Of a stretch of 64,000 nucleotides of DNA, positions 1 to 11,116 are shown in pieces (position 1 is the stretch's first letter; each line of letters starts with the position of its first letter). The position numbers were made by a program, and so were the translations under genes. A model generated the notes under the pieces. The model saw nothing but the letters and a program-made list of their open reading frames with translations, was not told the DNA's origin and searched no databases. The DNA is from Novosphingobium sp. KA1 (GTDB lineage: Bacteria; Pseudomonadota; Alphaproteobacteria; Sphingomonadales; Sphingomonadaceae): assembly GCF_017309955.1 (NCBI RefSeq), contig NZ_CP021247.1:1451001-1515000 (forward strand). Reading direction: 5' to 3'.

Positions 1-497
1 GCCAGTCGTGTCGCGATGCCGGTACCCAGCGAGGCCCCCATCAGCACGATTGTTCGCGGTGCGATGCCGCGCTGGGTCAGGAAGGCGAGCGCGGCATGGC
101 CATCGGCGATCAGTCCGGCCTCCGTGGGATTGCCGGGATTGCCGGCATACCCGCGGTAGTCGGCCAGCAGCAGTCCATATCCAGCCTTGCTCAGGCCCTG
201 CGTTGCGACGGCGGCGCCGGGCAGACTGTCGCCATTGCCATGAAAGAACAGAACCGTGGGCTTGCCGGGGGCTCCGGGGCGCCATGCGGCGGTGAGCGTC
301 AGTTCGTCGCGCGTGTGCAGTTCGGCTTTTTCGAATCCGCTGGGGATTTGCGATGGGCCTTTGGGGGCCGGGAAGAGGATTGCCCGCTGCGCCGCGAACA
401 GCGCCAGCACGACCGCGGCGTAGAGTCCGAAAAGGGCCAGCAGGGCCGTCAGCACGGGATGTTTCCGGAATGCGGCTCGGGCAGTGGCCGTGGTCAC
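1..497 (-). CDS. alpha/beta hydrolase, membrane-anchored (C-terminus beyond window)
   Basis: The reading frame runs off the left edge, so only about 165 N-terminal residues are visible. It starts with a GTG at 497-495 that overlaps the stop of the upstream permease gene as GTGA, which points to translational coupling. An N-terminal hydrophobic stretch (about residues 14-30, [18 protein letters not shown]) looks like a signal anchor. It is followed by an oxyanion-loop motif FFHGNGD and a nucleophile elbow GASLG, both typical of serine alpha/beta hydrolases of the FrsA/BAAT-like type. The acid and histidine lie outside the window. Substrate unknown; the hydrolase call is firm, the function is not. 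Confidence 0.75.
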   Translation of the reverse strand, partial: MTTATARAAFRKHPVLTALLALFGLYAAVVLALFAAQRAILFPAPKGPSQIPSGFEKAELHTRDELTLTAAWRPGAPGKPTVLFFHGNGDSLPGAAVATQGLSKAGYGLLLADYRGYAGNPGNPTEAGLIADGHAALAFLTQRGIAPRTIVLMGASLGTGIATRL

Positions 498-1828
498 ACC
501 GTCAGCCGGTCGAGCAGGTTGTCGTGGCGACTGTCCTTGAGCAGGAAGGCGGCGACCAGCGACACCGCGCCGATCGCCGAGACGTACCAGTAGAACAGGC
601 TTTCGTGGCCCGCCGACTTGAACGCCAGCGCAACGTTCTCGGCGGTGCCGCCGAACAGCGCATTGCCGACGCCATAGGCAAGGCCGACGCCCAGCGCGCG
701 GACGTGGGTCGGGAACATCTCGGCTTTGAACAACCCGCTGACCGACGTGTAGAAGCTGTTGATGACGAGCCCCGCCAGCACCAGCAGGAAGGCCGGGCCC
801 ACCGCCTTGGCGCCTGCCAGCGCGGTGAAGATCGGCACCGTGCAGACGGTCGCCAGCACGGCGAAGATCAGGATGTTGTTGCGCCGCCCGATCCGGTCCG
901 AGAGCAGGCCCATCAGCGGCTGCAGCACCATGAACAGCGCCAGTTCACCCAGCATCAGGCTGGTCGCGACCTCCTTGGAGAGCCCCACCGTCAGCACCAG
1001 GTACTTCTGCATGTACGTGGTGAATGTATAGAACGACAGGCTGCCGCCCGCCGTCAGCGCGACCACGATCAGGAACGGGCGGGTTGCCACGCGGAACAGT
1101 TCGGCAAGGCTGCCGGATGTCTCGCCGGCGCGGTCTTCGGCGCTGGCGGTCTCGTGCATGTGGTGGCGGAACAGGACGATGGCCAGCGCGCCCACCGCGC
1201 CGATCAGGAAGCCGACGCGCCAGCCCCATGCCGCCATCTCGGCTTTGCTCAGCACCTGCAGCAGGAGCACGATCACCACCGTCGCGCAGAGTTGCCCGCC
1301 GACCAGGGTGACGTACTGGAACGAGGACCAGAAGCCCCGGCGCCTGCGTCCGGCGATCTCGCTGAGATAGGTCGCGGCGGTACCGTATTGCCCGCCGGTG
1401 GAGAACCCCTGCACCATACGGCCGATCAGGAGCAGGATCGGGGCGAGGATGCCCACTTGCGCAAAAGTCGGCAGCACCGCGATCAAGAGCGCGCCTGCGC
1501 CCATCATCATGACCGAGAGCACCATCGCGCTCTGCCGGCCGTGGCGATCGGCATAGCGGCCGAAGAACCAGCCGCCGATCGGGCGCAGCAGGAATCCTAC
1601 CGCAAAAATCGCGCTGGTCGCCATCAGCTGCACCAGCTGGTCGCTCCTGGGAAAGAAGGCGGGCGAGAAATAGAGCGCAGTGAAGGCGTAGATGTAGAAG
1701 TCGTACCACTCGATGAGGTTGCCCGCCGATCCCGCCAGGATCGCGCGCAGCCTCGTCGAGTCGCTTATGCCGGTTACCGGCCCAGCTTCCGGCGCCGCCG
1801 CCGGAGAGACGACAGCGCCGCTATCCAC
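494..1828 (-). CDS. MFS permease, MHS (metabolite:H+ symporter) family
   Basis: A 444-aa inner-membrane transporter with about 12 hydrophobic segments. The N-terminal region has [16 protein letters not shown], and the loop 2-3 motif [10 protein letters not shown] is the MFS signature. The GxxRPxGG and [15 protein letters not shown] segments match the metabolite:H+ symporter family that includes KgtP and ProP, so a dicarboxylate or similar organic-acid substrate is likely but unproven. The start is GTG, two bases after the dxs stop codon. The downstream hydrolase overlaps by four bases. The three genes therefore read as one operon behind dxs. Confidence 0.85.
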   Translation of the reverse strand: MDSGAVVSPAAAPEAGPVTGISDSTRLRAILAGSAGNLIEWYDFYIYAFTALYFSPAFFPRSDQLVQLMATSAIFAVGFLLRPIGGWFFGRYADRHGRQSAMVLSVMMMGAGALLIAVLPTFAQVGILAPILLLIGRMVQGFSTGGQYGTAATYLSEIAGRRRRGFWSSFQYVTLVGGQLCATVVIVLLLQVLSKAEMAAWGWRVGFLIGAVGALAIVLFRHHMHETASAEDRAGETSGSLAELFRVATRPFLIVVALTAGGSLSFYTFTTYMQKYLVLTVGLSKEVATSLMLGELALFMVLQPLMGLLSDRIGRRNNILIFAVLATVCTVPIFTALAGAKAVGPAFLLVLAGLVINSFYTSVSGLFKAEMFPTHVRALGVGLAYGVGNALFGGTAENVALAFKSAGHESLFYWYVSAIGAVSLVAAFLLKDSRHDNLLDRLTV

Positions 1829-1830
1829 GT

Positions 1831-3753
1831 TCAGGCGCGTGCTTCGTTCACGCCGGCACTGTTGTGCCGCAGCGCCGTGAGCACGGTATCGACGATCTGC
1901 GGGGCGTTGAGGCCCGCCTCGTCGTACTGCGCCTCGGGCTTGTCGTGGTCCTGGAACACGTCGGGCAGGCGCATGGTGCGGATCTTGAGGCCCGCATCGG
2001 TCAGCCCTTCGTCGCTCGCCATGGTCAGCACATGCGCGCCGAGACCGCCGATGGCGCCTTCTTCCACCGTGACGACCACTTCGTGGCTGAGCATCAGCTT
2101 GCGGATCAGGTCGGTGTCGAGCGGCTTGGCAAACCGCAGGTCGGCGACGGTCGTGGAAAGACCCTTGGCCTCCAGCGTGTCGGCCGCCTTCAGCGCTTCG
2201 CCGAGGCGGGTGCCCAGCGAGAGAAGCGCCACCTTCGAGCCTTCGCGGACGATCCGGCCCTTGCCGATTTCCAGCTGCTGGGCAGTTTCGGGCAAGGCCA
2301 CGCCTTCGCCATTGCCGCGCGGATAGCGGAAAGCGATCGGGCCGGCATCGTAGAGCGCGGCGGTGTGCGTCATGTGGACCAGTTCCGCCTCGTCGGCAGC
2401 GGCCATCACCACCATGTTGGGCAGCGTTGCCAGATAGGTGATGTCGAACGAGCCCGCGTGGGTGGCACCGTCGGCGCCGACCAGACCGGCGCGGTCGATC
2501 GCGAAGCGCACCGGCAGGTTCTGGATGGCGACGTCATGCACCACCTGGTCGAAGGCGCGCTGCAGGAAGGTGGAATAGATGGCGCAGAACGGGCGCATGC
2601 CTTCGGCGGCCAGCCCGGCGGCGAAAGTAACCGCGTGCTGTTCGGCAATGCCGACATCGAAGATGCGGTCCGGGAACTGCCGGGCGAACGTGTCGAGTCC
2701 GGTGCCCGAGGGCATGGCCGCGGTGATCGCGCAGATCGTGGGATCGCGCTCCGCCTCGGCCACCAGCGCCTTGGCGAAGACGCCGGTATAGCTGGGCGGA
2801 CCGGCGGGCGCCTTGGCCTGCTCGCCGGTGACGACGTTGAATTTCTGTACGCCGTGATACTTGTCGGCCGCTTCCTCGGCCGGGGCATAGCCCTTGCCTT
2901 TCTGCGTCACGACATGGACCAGGATCGGGCCCTCGCCTGCGTCACGCACGTTTTCCAGAACCGGAATCAGCGCGTCGAGGTCATGCCCGTCGATCGGGCC
3001 GACGTAGTAGAAGCCCAGTTCCTCGAACAGGGTGCCGCCCATGGCCATGCCGCGGGCAAATTCGTCGGTCTTCTTCGCGGCCATGTGCAGCGGGCGCGGC
3101 AGGCGGCGGGCGAACTTGCGGGCAAGTTCCCTGAGGCCGAGGAACCGGCCCGAAGAGACGAGACGCGCCAGATAGGCCGACAGCCCGCCGACCGGCGGCG
3201 CGATCGACATGTCGTTGTCGTTCAGCACCACGATCAGGCGGTTGCCCGCCTGCTCGGCGTTGTTCATCGCCTCATAGGCCATGCCCGCGCTCATCGCGCC
3301 GTCACCGATCACGGCGATGCCGCGACCGGGTGCACCCTTGATCTTGTTGGCGACGGCAAAACCGAGCGCGGCCGAGATCGAGGTGGAGCTATGCGCGGTG
3401 CCGAAGGGGTCGTACTCGCTTTCGGAGCGCTTGGTGAAGCCCGAAAGCCCGCCGCCCTGGCGCAGCGTGCGGATGCGGTCGCGCCGTCCGGTGAGGATCT
3501 TGTGCGGATAGGCCTGGTGGCCGACGTCCCAGATCAGGCGGTCCACCGGCGTGTCGAACACGTAGTGGATGGCGACGGTCAGTTCGACCACGCCAAGGCC
3601 CGAGCCAAGGTGCCCGCCCGTCTGGCCGACGGCGGAGATCATTTCGGTGCGCAGTTCGTCGGCCAACTGGCGAAGTTGCGCGGGCTTCAGCTTGCGCAGG
3701 TCGTCAGGCGTATCGACGGTATCGAGAAGCGGTGTTGCCGGGTTGGCTGTCAT
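1831..3753 (-). CDS. dxs: 1-deoxy-D-xylulose-5-phosphate synthase
   Basis: A 640-aa thiamine-diphosphate enzyme that condenses pyruvate and glyceraldehyde 3-phosphate in the first step of the MEP isoprenoid pathway. The N-terminal [14 protein letters not shown] segment, the TPP-binding [16 protein letters not shown] motif, the central transketolase-type pyrimidine-binding domain ([15 protein letters not shown]) and the C-terminal transketolase domain are all intact. The length is normal for the family. The frame stays open another 438 bases upstream, but that extension has no Dxs similarity and lies antisense to a VOC remnant, so the ATG at 3753 is chosen. It is the first gene of the dxs-permease-hydrolase operon. 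Confidence 0.96.
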   Translation of the reverse strand: MTANPATPLLDTVDTPDDLRKLKPAQLRQLADELRTEMISAVGQTGGHLGSGLGVVELTVAIHYVFDTPVDRLIWDVGHQAYPHKILTGRRDRIRTLRQGGGLSGFTKRSESEYDPFGTAHSSTSISAALGFAVANKIKGAPGRGIAVIGDGAMSAGMAYEAMNNAEQAGNRLIVVLNDNDMSIAPPVGGLSAYLARLVSSGRFLGLRELARKFARRLPRPLHMAAKKTDEFARGMAMGGTLFEELGFYYVGPIDGHDLDALIPVLENVRDAGEGPILVHVVTQKGKGYAPAEEAADKYHGVQKFNVVTGEQAKAPAGPPSYTGVFAKALVAEAERDPTICAITAAMPSGTGLDTFARQFPDRIFDVGIAEQHAVTFAAGLAAEGMRPFCAIYSTFLQRAFDQVVHDVAIQNLPVRFAIDRAGLVGADGATHAGSFDITYLATLPNMVVMAAADEAELVHMTHTAALYDAGPIAFRYPRGNGEGVALPETAQQLEIGKGRIVREGSKVALLSLGTRLGEALKAADTLEAKGLSTTVADLRFAKPLDTDLIRKLMLSHEVVVTVEEGAIGGLGAHVLTMASDEGLTDAGLKIRTMRLPDVFQDHDKPEAQYDEAGLNAPQIVDTVLTALRHNSAGVNEARA

Positions 3754-3850
3754 GGGTGTCGTGTACACGGGAGTGGTTCTGGTGTCGAATTTTCGCTGCG
3801 CCTTAGGCGGCGAATGGTCCACGATACAGGAATATGCGCCGCAGGTCCCC

Positions 3851-4120
3851 ATGATTCCGTTGAACGGTGCCCGGCCGATTGCCTTCGTACGCACGGTCGA
3901 TTGGGCCAACCCCGGCGCATTCCGCGCGGATTCCCTGGAGCTGCCGGTGGAGCTGCCGGTAATCGCGGAACACGACTTTGCAGCGATCTTCCGCTTGGGC
4001 GATGGCGCGGCGATGCGGCTGGCCGGCGTGCCGGGGTACCAGCGGCGTCCGCATACGGCGCCCGGCGGGGGCGTAACGGTCTGCGGGTTCCCCGATCCCG
4101 ATCGCCATATGCTCGGCCTG
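3851..4120 (+). pseudogene. remnant of a VOC/glyoxalase-fold gene
   Basis: This is the only content of the 455-bp gap between dxs and the acetyltransferase. One plus-strand frame begins [18 protein letters not shown], continues through [16 protein letters not shown] and ends in [14 protein letters not shown]. These pieces correspond to the start, middle and end of the short VOC (lactoylglutathione-lyase-like) family. The roughly 35-40 residues normally between the middle strand and the last strand are missing, with PHT joined to APGGG. A 12-bp tandem duplication gives LELPVELPV. No good ribosome binding site is seen. It looks like an in-frame internal deletion followed by drift. It could still encode a short protein, but a complete metal site is unlikely. 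Confidence 0.55.
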
Positions 4121-4208
4121 CCCCCCGTCTTGAGGTCTTTCTCAAGGGTGGCGGGGGAGCGGCAAAGCTGCCATCTAGCCGTTCCCCCCAAGTCTCAGGA
4201 GCCTCTCG

Positions 4209-4763
4209 TTGCCGTCCTCGATCGAGTCATCGACAGTCCTTTCGATCCGCCCCGCGACCCAGGGCGACCTGCCGCGCCTCATGGCGATCATGGATGCCGC
4301 CATCGGCACCTTGCAGCAGGGGTTTCTCGATCCCGCGCAGATCGAATCGAGCCGCGCGGTCATGGGCCTAGACCGCCAGCTGGTGGATGACGGCACCTAC
4401 TTTGCCGCCGAACTCGATGGCGAGATCGTCGGCTGCGGCGGCTGGAGCCGGCGTGCGACGCTTTATGGGGGCGACCACAGTGCGGGCCTGCGCGAGCCGC
4501 GTCTGCTCGATCCGGCCAGCGAGGCCGCGCGGGTGCGGGCGATGTACACCCATCCCGCTTTTGCCCGCCGCGGCATCGGCCGGGCGCTGCTGGCGCACTG
4601 CGAGGCGCAGGCGCGCAAGGAAGGGTTTGCCAGCTGTGAACTGATGGGCACGCGCTCGGGTGAGCCGCTTTACGAAGTCGCCGGCTACCAGGTGATCGAA
4701 AGAATCGAGGACGATCGTGGCGGCGCGCCGGTGCCGTTGGCCCGAATGCGCAAGGCGCTTTGA
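4209..4763 (+). CDS. GNAT-family N-acetyltransferase
   Basis: A 184-aa single-domain acetyltransferase. The N-terminal IRPATQGDLPRLMAIMDAAI strand and helix, the V/L-R-A-M-Y-THPAFARRGIGRALL acetyl-CoA-binding motif A (RRGIGRALL, Q/RxxGxG/A type) and a C-terminal YEVAGYQVIERIE segment are the family hallmarks. The start is TTG at 4209, seven bases after an AGGAG site. No in-frame ATG lies before the conserved domain. The acceptor substrate cannot be read from the sequence. It stands alone, downstream of the VOC remnant and convergent with the Zur-like gene. Confidence 0.85.
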   Translation: MPSSIESSTVLSIRPATQGDLPRLMAIMDAAIGTLQQGFLDPAQIESSRAVMGLDRQLVDDGTYFAAELDGEIVGCGGWSRRATLYGGDHSAGLREPRLLDPASEAARVRAMYTHPAFARRGIGRALLAHCEAQARKEGFASCELMGTRSGEPLYEVAGYQVIERIEDDRGGAPVPLARMRKAL

Positions 4764-4809
4764 TTTAGGCACTGTGCGGGGTTGGGGCTTTGCTTCCGCC
4801 CCGGCGCCG

Positions 4810-5280
4810 TCAGCTGCAGGCGGCGCAGGTCCCGCGCAGTTCGACGACCGGGCGCACATCGGCAAAACCGGCCTGCCTCGCGGCGGCGACCAGCGCTCCG
4901 GTCAGGGCGTCGTCGTCGATATGGACGGCCTGGCCGCAGACATCGCAGATCAGGAAGATGCAGTCGTGCTGGCAGCCGGGATGGCTGTTGGCGAGGTAGG
5001 CATTGGCGCTTTCGACCCGGCGGGCGAGGTTGGTGCGCACGAAGAGGTCGAGGATGCGGTAGACGCTGTTGGGCGCCACCCGCTTGCCGCGCAGCGCCGA
5101 GACACTTTCGGCCAGATCGTAGGCCGAGGCCGGGCGTTCGCGCTGGGCGAGCGCGCCAAACACGTCGGCGCGCATTTCCGTCCACTGCTCGCCGGCGGCG
5201 AGCAGGACGGAGCGAGCCTCTTCGATCAGGCCCTCGCCCGAGTGTTCGTGATGTTTGTGCGCACTTGCCATGCGGCCCAT
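4810..5280 (-). CDS. zur: Fur-family transcriptional regulator, Zur-like
   Basis: A 156-aa metal-responsive repressor of the Fur superfamily. It has an N-terminal winged helix (LRGKRVAPNSVYRILDLFVRTNLARRVES), a His-rich N-terminus (HKHHEH) and a C-terminal dimer domain with HDCIFLICDVCG plus a terminal CAAC. The two CxxC pairs make a structural zinc site of the Zur/Fur type. The Zur rather than Fur assignment rests on overall resemblance and is not certain. A second ATG lies three codons in, at 5271; neither start has a strong ribosome binding site. A 49-aa membrane protein gene lies just upstream in the same direction and may share its transcript. Confidence 0.8.
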   Translation of the reverse strand: MGRMASAHKHHEHSGEGLIEEARSVLLAAGEQWTEMRADVFGALAQRERPASAYDLAESVSALRGKRVAPNSVYRILDLFVRTNLARRVESANAYLANSHPGCQHDCIFLICDVCGQAVHIDDDALTGALVAAARQAGFADVRPVVELRGTCAACS

Positions 5281-5341
5281 ATGGGGGCTCGCCGGCCGCG
5301 ACGCAATCGCAAGAACATCCCTGCGGATGCTCCCGGCATGA

Positions 5342-5491
5342 TCAGTGCTGGAGCGATGCCGCCTGGGCCGGGGGCACCAGGCTTTCGGTGAGCGCGTGGT
5401 TGCCGATTCCCATGGCGCCGAACACCAGCAGCGCGCCGCCGGCGAAGCCGAGAGCGAAGAAGCGGTAGAAGTCGGCCTTGAAAAGTCCCAT
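5342..5491 (-). CDS. 49-aa single-pass membrane protein
   Basis: A small protein starting MGLFKADFYRFFALGFAGG with one hydrophobic span (about residues 10-29) and a short C-terminal tail rich in Ala and Pro. The longer open frame (to 5713) has no protein-like features upstream of this ATG. It sits about 60 bases upstream of the Zur-like gene in the same orientation. Small proteins of this kind are common in sphingomonads but I do not recognise a named family. Confidence 0.5.
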   Translation of the reverse strand: MGLFKADFYRFFALGFAGGALLVFGAMGIGNHALTESLVPPAQAASLQH

Positions 5492-5682
5492 GATCGGTTC
5501 AGCTATCCAGTGGTTCACGAAAATTGCGTGACGCCCCTTGGCCCGATTCGCCTTTCCGTCGAGTGAATATCGACGACCTGTGAGGCGTTGTGCGACGAAC
5601 GGTTCGGATGCCGCGCTGAATCGCGGGAACTGCCCCATTTCCGTCATTGTCGTTCGGCAATGGAACCCGTTTCGGACGAATT

Positions 5683-5892
5683 TCAGCGCAGAAATGCGCC
5701 GATCGCACCCCATCCCAGCGAAGCGATGACCAGTATCGTGATGGGGAGAACCGCGCAGCCGAACGGCAGCGCCAGCGCCAGCATGATTTGCGGCGTGCGT
5801 CGAACCTTGCCCAGCCGCACCAGCACGGCCGATGCGGCCATGCCGATGAGGAAGGCGAGGGCAACCAGCGGTCCGAGCCAGTCTACCCCCAT
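5683..5892 (-). CDS. 69-aa membrane protein with two spans
   Basis: Starts [20 protein letters not shown] and contains two clear hydrophobic spans (about residues 5-23 and 34-60), separated by a basic loop RLGKVRR. It begins 22 bases after the purH stop and is probably co-transcribed with it. Function not recognised. The frame is open further upstream into purH but that part has no independent support. Confidence 0.6.
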   Translation of the reverse strand: MGVDWLGPLVALAFLIGMAASAVLVRLGKVRRTPQIMLALALPFGCAVLPITILVIASLGWGAIGAFLR

Positions 5893-5914
5893 GCGCGCCT
5901 TCCTCCCGGTCCTA

Positions 5915-7507
<1,593 letters not shown>

Positions 7508-7618
7508 CGGTGAAGCCTCTTGCGAATAGGGCGGGCAAAGATTTGCGCGCCCTCTAGGTCCACAGGGGCGATGCCGCAAGGTGGGTAAGCCACAACGGGT
7601 GGCGTATCCCGGCCGAAA

Positions 7619-9457
7619 CTATCGCATTTTCTTGAGAAGCCAACCGAAGTTTCCGCCGCCGCGCGAGACCATGCCCTGAATCACCAGTTGCTGCGTGGCC
7701 TGCGGGCGCCCCATGCCGTCGACCCAGAGCGAATCCTCGATGGCAACGTCGCCCGCCGTGCTGCGGAACTGCCAGTAGCTGCCGTCGGGCAGGGTCAGTG
7801 CCGCGCCCTGGCCGTCGGCGGTGGGCGCCACCTCGACCTCGGGTCCCAGGTGGAAGCGGATCGAGAAGCCGACCTTGCCGCGCTTGCCCTTGCGTCCCGC
7901 CGGAAGCAGCACGTCTTCGCCGCGCAGTTCGCTGCCATCGTCGCGCAGGATCAGGATGCGGCGGTGGGTGAGGCCGTGGCGGGCGGCATAACCGTTGTGG
8001 CTGGCTTCGAGGCGCGTGGCATTGCCGCCGTTCTCCTGCACCAGCGACTTGCGGTCGACATCGACCTCGCTGACGCCCGAGCCGATCGCGCCGTTGATGA
8101 GGATCGCGGTGGAATTGGCATCGTCGAGTGTCAGCGTGGAATGCGCTGCGGTGGCGCGCAGGGCCTGCTCCAGCCGCACGGGAACAAGCCCGCCGCCGCT
8201 GGCGGCGCCGCCGCAGTTGACGATCAGCCGGTGCTTGCCCTGCGACAGTTCGAAAGCCAGCGTCGAGGCGCAGCCGTAGCGGGCATGGCCGGGCAGCGGC
8301 GGCGGCGCCGTGTCGAACTGGAGGATCGCCTTATGCGCGGAGACGCGCTGGTAACCCCACTGGCGCACGTCGCGCAGCGGGCGGGTGCGCACGCCGCTGG
8401 CCTGAACCAGTCCTTCCACGTCCTCCGCGCTGACCGCCCAGCCGCCCTGCCATGATCCCAGCGAACCGTCGCCGTGGGTCAGCGCCAGGAGCGGCGGGAC
8501 CAGCATCTCGACCACGCGCTCGACCGTCGGTGGTGGGTCCTTGCGGGTCGCGTGATAGCAGTTGCGCAGGCGCACCAGCAGGGCGATCGCCTCCATCTGC
8601 GCGAGCGGGCTGCGCGAAAGCACGCCGCCATCGTCGCCCATCAGATCGCCCAGCGCCTTGATCAGCCCCGCCTCGCCGTAGAGACGGCGCGGACGGCCGT
8701 CCGGCAGCAGCAGGCCGGCGGCGATGATCGCGCACCAGCCGGCGACGGCGGCAAGCCCGTCCTCGGCATTGTGGACGCGCCGGTCGAGCCAGCGCGCGGT
8801 GGCGGCGATGTGGGCGAGGGTGCGGTTGCGCAAGGCCTTGTCGCCGGAAAGGATCAGCGGCGCGTGCACCATCCAGTTCATCAGCCGCATGCCGGTATTG
8901 CCCACTGCCCATGCCGGCCCCTTGCCCGGTTTGGCCGGCGGGGCGGGATTGGCCTGGAGCCATGCGGTGAGGATGCGCTCGGCCACGGCCGTGCACTGTT
9001 CCCGCGGGGCGCAGGCCTCGAGGTCGGAGAGCCAGGCAAAGCTGTGCACCACGCGTTCGAGCGGCGGGGTGACCCGCGCAGCGCCCGCATAATCGACCTG
9101 GGCGATCGGTGTCCTGGCACCGTGGATCAGGAAGTGACCGGCTCGCAGCGCCGTCCCTGCCGCGCCGTTGCCGGGCACGGTGTTGTTGACGGTGGCCAGC
9201 AGGCGGGTGCGCGGCTTGCGGCCGATCGGCGAGGTCAGCATCGTCGCGGGAACGCCAAGGCGGTAGGCGAAGCGGATGAAGCGGTCGGCGGCGCCCGCGG
9301 CGGGCGTCGAAAAATCGGCGAGCGCCAGCTGGCGCCCTGTCTCGTAGCGGGGCTGCGCCTCGGCCGCGTCGAACGGGCTCGCGGGACGAACGGCGGCGGT
9401 GGCCGAGGCCGGGGCGTCGTCAGCCGGCGAGACGGTCGATGTCATACCCCTGTCCAC
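7619..9457 (-). CDS. heparinase II/III family protein
   Basis: About 612 aa. The first 80 residues are Ala/Pro-rich and poorly conserved. After them comes an (alpha/alpha) toroid-type region (FIRFAYRLGVP, WLSDLEAC, AWAVGNTGMRLMNWMVHAPLI) and a C-terminal beta-sandwich (LIVNCGG, AHSTLTLDDANSTAI, RRILILRDDGSELRGED) in the order expected of heparinase II/III-like polysaccharide lyases. The GTG at 9457 follows GGAGG by eight bases and is preferred; an ATG lies four codons in. No signal peptide is obvious. It lies 123 bases after rpe in the same direction. The real substrate is unknown; members of this branch occur widely in sphingomonads next to purH. Confidence 0.75.
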   Translation of the reverse strand: MDRGMTSTVSPADDAPASATAAVRPASPFDAAEAQPRYETGRQLALADFSTPAAGAADRFIRFAYRLGVPATMLTSPIGRKPRTRLLATVNNTVPGNGAAGTALRAGHFLIHGARTPIAQVDYAGAARVTPPLERVVHSFAWLSDLEACAPREQCTAVAERILTAWLQANPAPPAKPGKGPAWAVGNTGMRLMNWMVHAPLILSGDKALRNRTLAHIAATARWLDRRVHNAEDGLAAVAGWCAIIAAGLLLPDGRPRRLYGEAGLIKALGDLMGDDGGVLSRSPLAQMEAIALLVRLRNCYHATRKDPPPTVERVVEMLVPPLLALTHGDGSLGSWQGGWAVSAEDVEGLVQASGVRTRPLRDVRQWGYQRVSAHKAILQFDTAPPPLPGHARYGCASTLAFELSQGKHRLIVNCGGAASGGGLVPVRLEQALRATAAHSTLTLDDANSTAILINGAIGSGVSEVDVDRKSLVQENGGNATRLEASHNGYAARHGLTHRRILILRDDGSELRGEDVLLPAGRKGKRGKVGFSIRFHLGPEVEVAPTADGQGAALTLPDGSYWQFRSTAGDVAIEDSLWVDGMGRPQATQQLVIQGMVSRGGGNFGWLLKKMR

Positions 9458-9580
9458 TGCACTTTCCTCCCCTCCCGCCGATCCCGGGCTCCCCGACAAC
9501 GCGCCTGAGACCAGCCGGTTGCTCCCCTCCGCGCCCGGACGTCCGGTTTTGCCGCGCGGATGGGAGCGTGTGGCCAATGG

Positions 9581-10243
9581 TCAGTCCAGTCCCTTGAGCG
9601 TCCGGATATTGGCGGCATATTGGCCGGGGCCGCCGCGGAAGGTGGCGGAACCCGCGACCAGCACGTCGGCACCGGCGGCCACGCAGAGCGGCGCGGTCCT
9701 GGCATCGACGCCGCCGTCGACTTCGAGGCGGATGTCGCGGCCCGACTTGTCGATCATCTTGCGCACGGCCTCGATCTTGCGAAGCTGGCTGGAAATGAAG
9801 CTCTGGCCGCCGAAGCCGGGGTTGACGCTCATGATCAGGACGAGGTCGATATCGTCGATCAGGTAGTCCAGCATCTTGGCGGGCGTGGCCGGGTTGAGCG
9901 AGACACCGGCCTTCTTGCCGAGGTTCTTGATCGTCTGCACGGTGCGATGGATGTGCGGACCGGCTTCGGGATGGACGGTGATGTAGTCCGCGCCGGCATC
10001 GGCGAAGGCTTCGAGATAGCTGTCGACCGGCGAGATCATCAGGTGGACGTCGAAGACCTTGGCCGAGTGCGGGCGCAGCGCCTTCACGACGGCGGGGCCG
10101 ATGGTGATGTTGGGCACGAAGTGGCCGTCCATCACGTCGACATGGATCCAGTCGGCACCGGCCTCGTCGATCGCGCGGACTTCCTCGCCCAGGCGGGCAA
10201 AGTCGGCGGAGAGGATCGAAGGCGAAATCAGCGGCACGGTCAT
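9581..10243 (-). CDS. rpe: ribulose-phosphate 3-epimerase
   Basis: A 220-aa TIM-barrel enzyme interconverting ribulose 5-phosphate and xylulose 5-phosphate in the pentose phosphate pathway. The N-terminal [17 protein letters not shown], the metal and catalytic strand [17 protein letters not shown], the [10 protein letters not shown] loop and the phosphate-binding [11 protein letters not shown] strand are all present. GAGGAG lies 11 bases before the ATG at 10243. The frame is open for 14 more codons, but these precede the conserved N-terminus. Confidence 0.97.
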   Translation of the reverse strand: MTVPLISPSILSADFARLGEEVRAIDEAGADWIHVDVMDGHFVPNITIGPAVVKALRPHSAKVFDVHLMISPVDSYLEAFADAGADYITVHPEAGPHIHRTVQTIKNLGKKAGVSLNPATPAKMLDYLIDDIDLVLIMSVNPGFGGQSFISSQLRKIEAVRKMIDKSGRDIRLEVDGGVDARTAPLCVAAGADVLVAGSATFRGGPGQYAANIRTLKGLD

Positions 10244-10566
10244 GGAAACGGGAACTCCTCGGCAACAATGAATAAGACACCACATCTAGTGGCGACAAGA
10301 AGGCGGCGGGCCGTTTTCCACACGCGATATGGAGCGGCCCCATAGATCGGGAAGGCCGCGCGGGAAAGGCGAGATTGCGCTTTACCGGGCAATCTCGAGG
10401 GGAATCGCGGCGGCCGGGCTTGCGGCTTCACCGATTGTGAATTGGCAATTCAGAGTGCATTCACGGCCTTGGCGCCAATTCGCGGCGTGAAATGGCGCAA
10501 GGTCCGGGCGGTCGCATGGCGACCGGAACCGGCGCAGGCGCATCGTGATGTGTGATGAGGCCAGTT
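10244..10566. other. divergent intergenic region with one small hairpin
   Basis: A 323-bp stretch between rpe (minus) and the DUF2141 gene (plus). It must hold promoters for both. An 8-bp inverted repeat, gagattgc at 10371-10378 and gcaatctc at 10389-10396, could form a hairpin. No protein-like frame or RNA gene is apparent. Confidence 0.4.
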
Positions 10567-11091
10567 ATGAACGTGAAGTCTTCGCTGCCCGCGCGCCGCT
10601 GGGTGCGCCGTCTCCCGGTTGCCGCTGCGGTACTGGGCGTGCTGGGCCTGGCGGTCTCGGCCGGGGCAGCCGTGCGCGGTCACGAGGAGATTCGCAACGA
10701 CATGAGCAAGTGCCGGGCCGGTGCCGGGCCGGCCATGCTCGTCACGGTTGACGGCATCAAGGCCTCGCAGGGGACGGTTCGTGTTCAGAGCTACCGCGCG
10801 ACTTCGGCCGAGTGGCTGCAGTCGGGCAAGTGGATCTCGCGGATCGAGGTGCCCGCGCGCGCCGGGACGATGACGTTCTGCCTGCCGCTGCCGTCCGGCG
10901 GCACTTACGGCGTTGCCGTGCGTCATGACGTCAACGGCAATGGCAAGACCGATATCAGCACCGATGGCGGGGCGATGTCGAACAACCCCTCGATCAGCAT
11001 CTTCAACCTTGGCAAGCCGAGCTACACCAAGGTCGGCGTGGCGGTGGGCGACGAGGTGAAATCGATCCGGGTGCAGATGCGCTACATGTAA
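10567..11091 (+). CDS. DUF2141 exported protein
   Basis: About 174 aa with a Sec-type N-terminus: basic RRWVRRL, then a hydrophobic run (PVAAAVLGVLGLAVS) and AGAAV as a cleavage region. The mature part has LVTVDGIKASQGTVRVQSY, GTMTFCLPLPSGGTYGVAVRHDVNGNGK and a C-terminal VKSIRVQMRY, the pattern of DUF2141, a periplasmic beta-sandwich domain of unknown role. An AGG seven bases upstream supports the ATG at 10567; a GTG and an ATG occur five and four codons earlier. Monocistronic and convergent with the nucleotidyltransferase gene. Confidence 0.85.
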   Translation: MNVKSSLPARRWVRRLPVAAAVLGVLGLAVSAGAAVRGHEEIRNDMSKCRAGAGPAMLVTVDGIKASQGTVRVQSYRATSAEWLQSGKWISRIEVPARAGTMTFCLPLPSGGTYGVAVRHDVNGNGKTDISTDGGAMSNNPSISIFNLGKPSYTKVGVAVGDEVKSIRVQMRYM

Positions 11092-11116
11092 CGGATGGAT
11101 TGCCGCGGGTTCGCCT

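Noticed and set aside
353..4371. Long plus-strand frames (353-2326 and 1864-4371) opposite the permease and dxs genes.
   Set aside because: Both are antisense to well-supported genes and show low-complexity Arg/Gln/Ala translations; only the short VOC-like part at 3851-4120 has independent protein resemblance.
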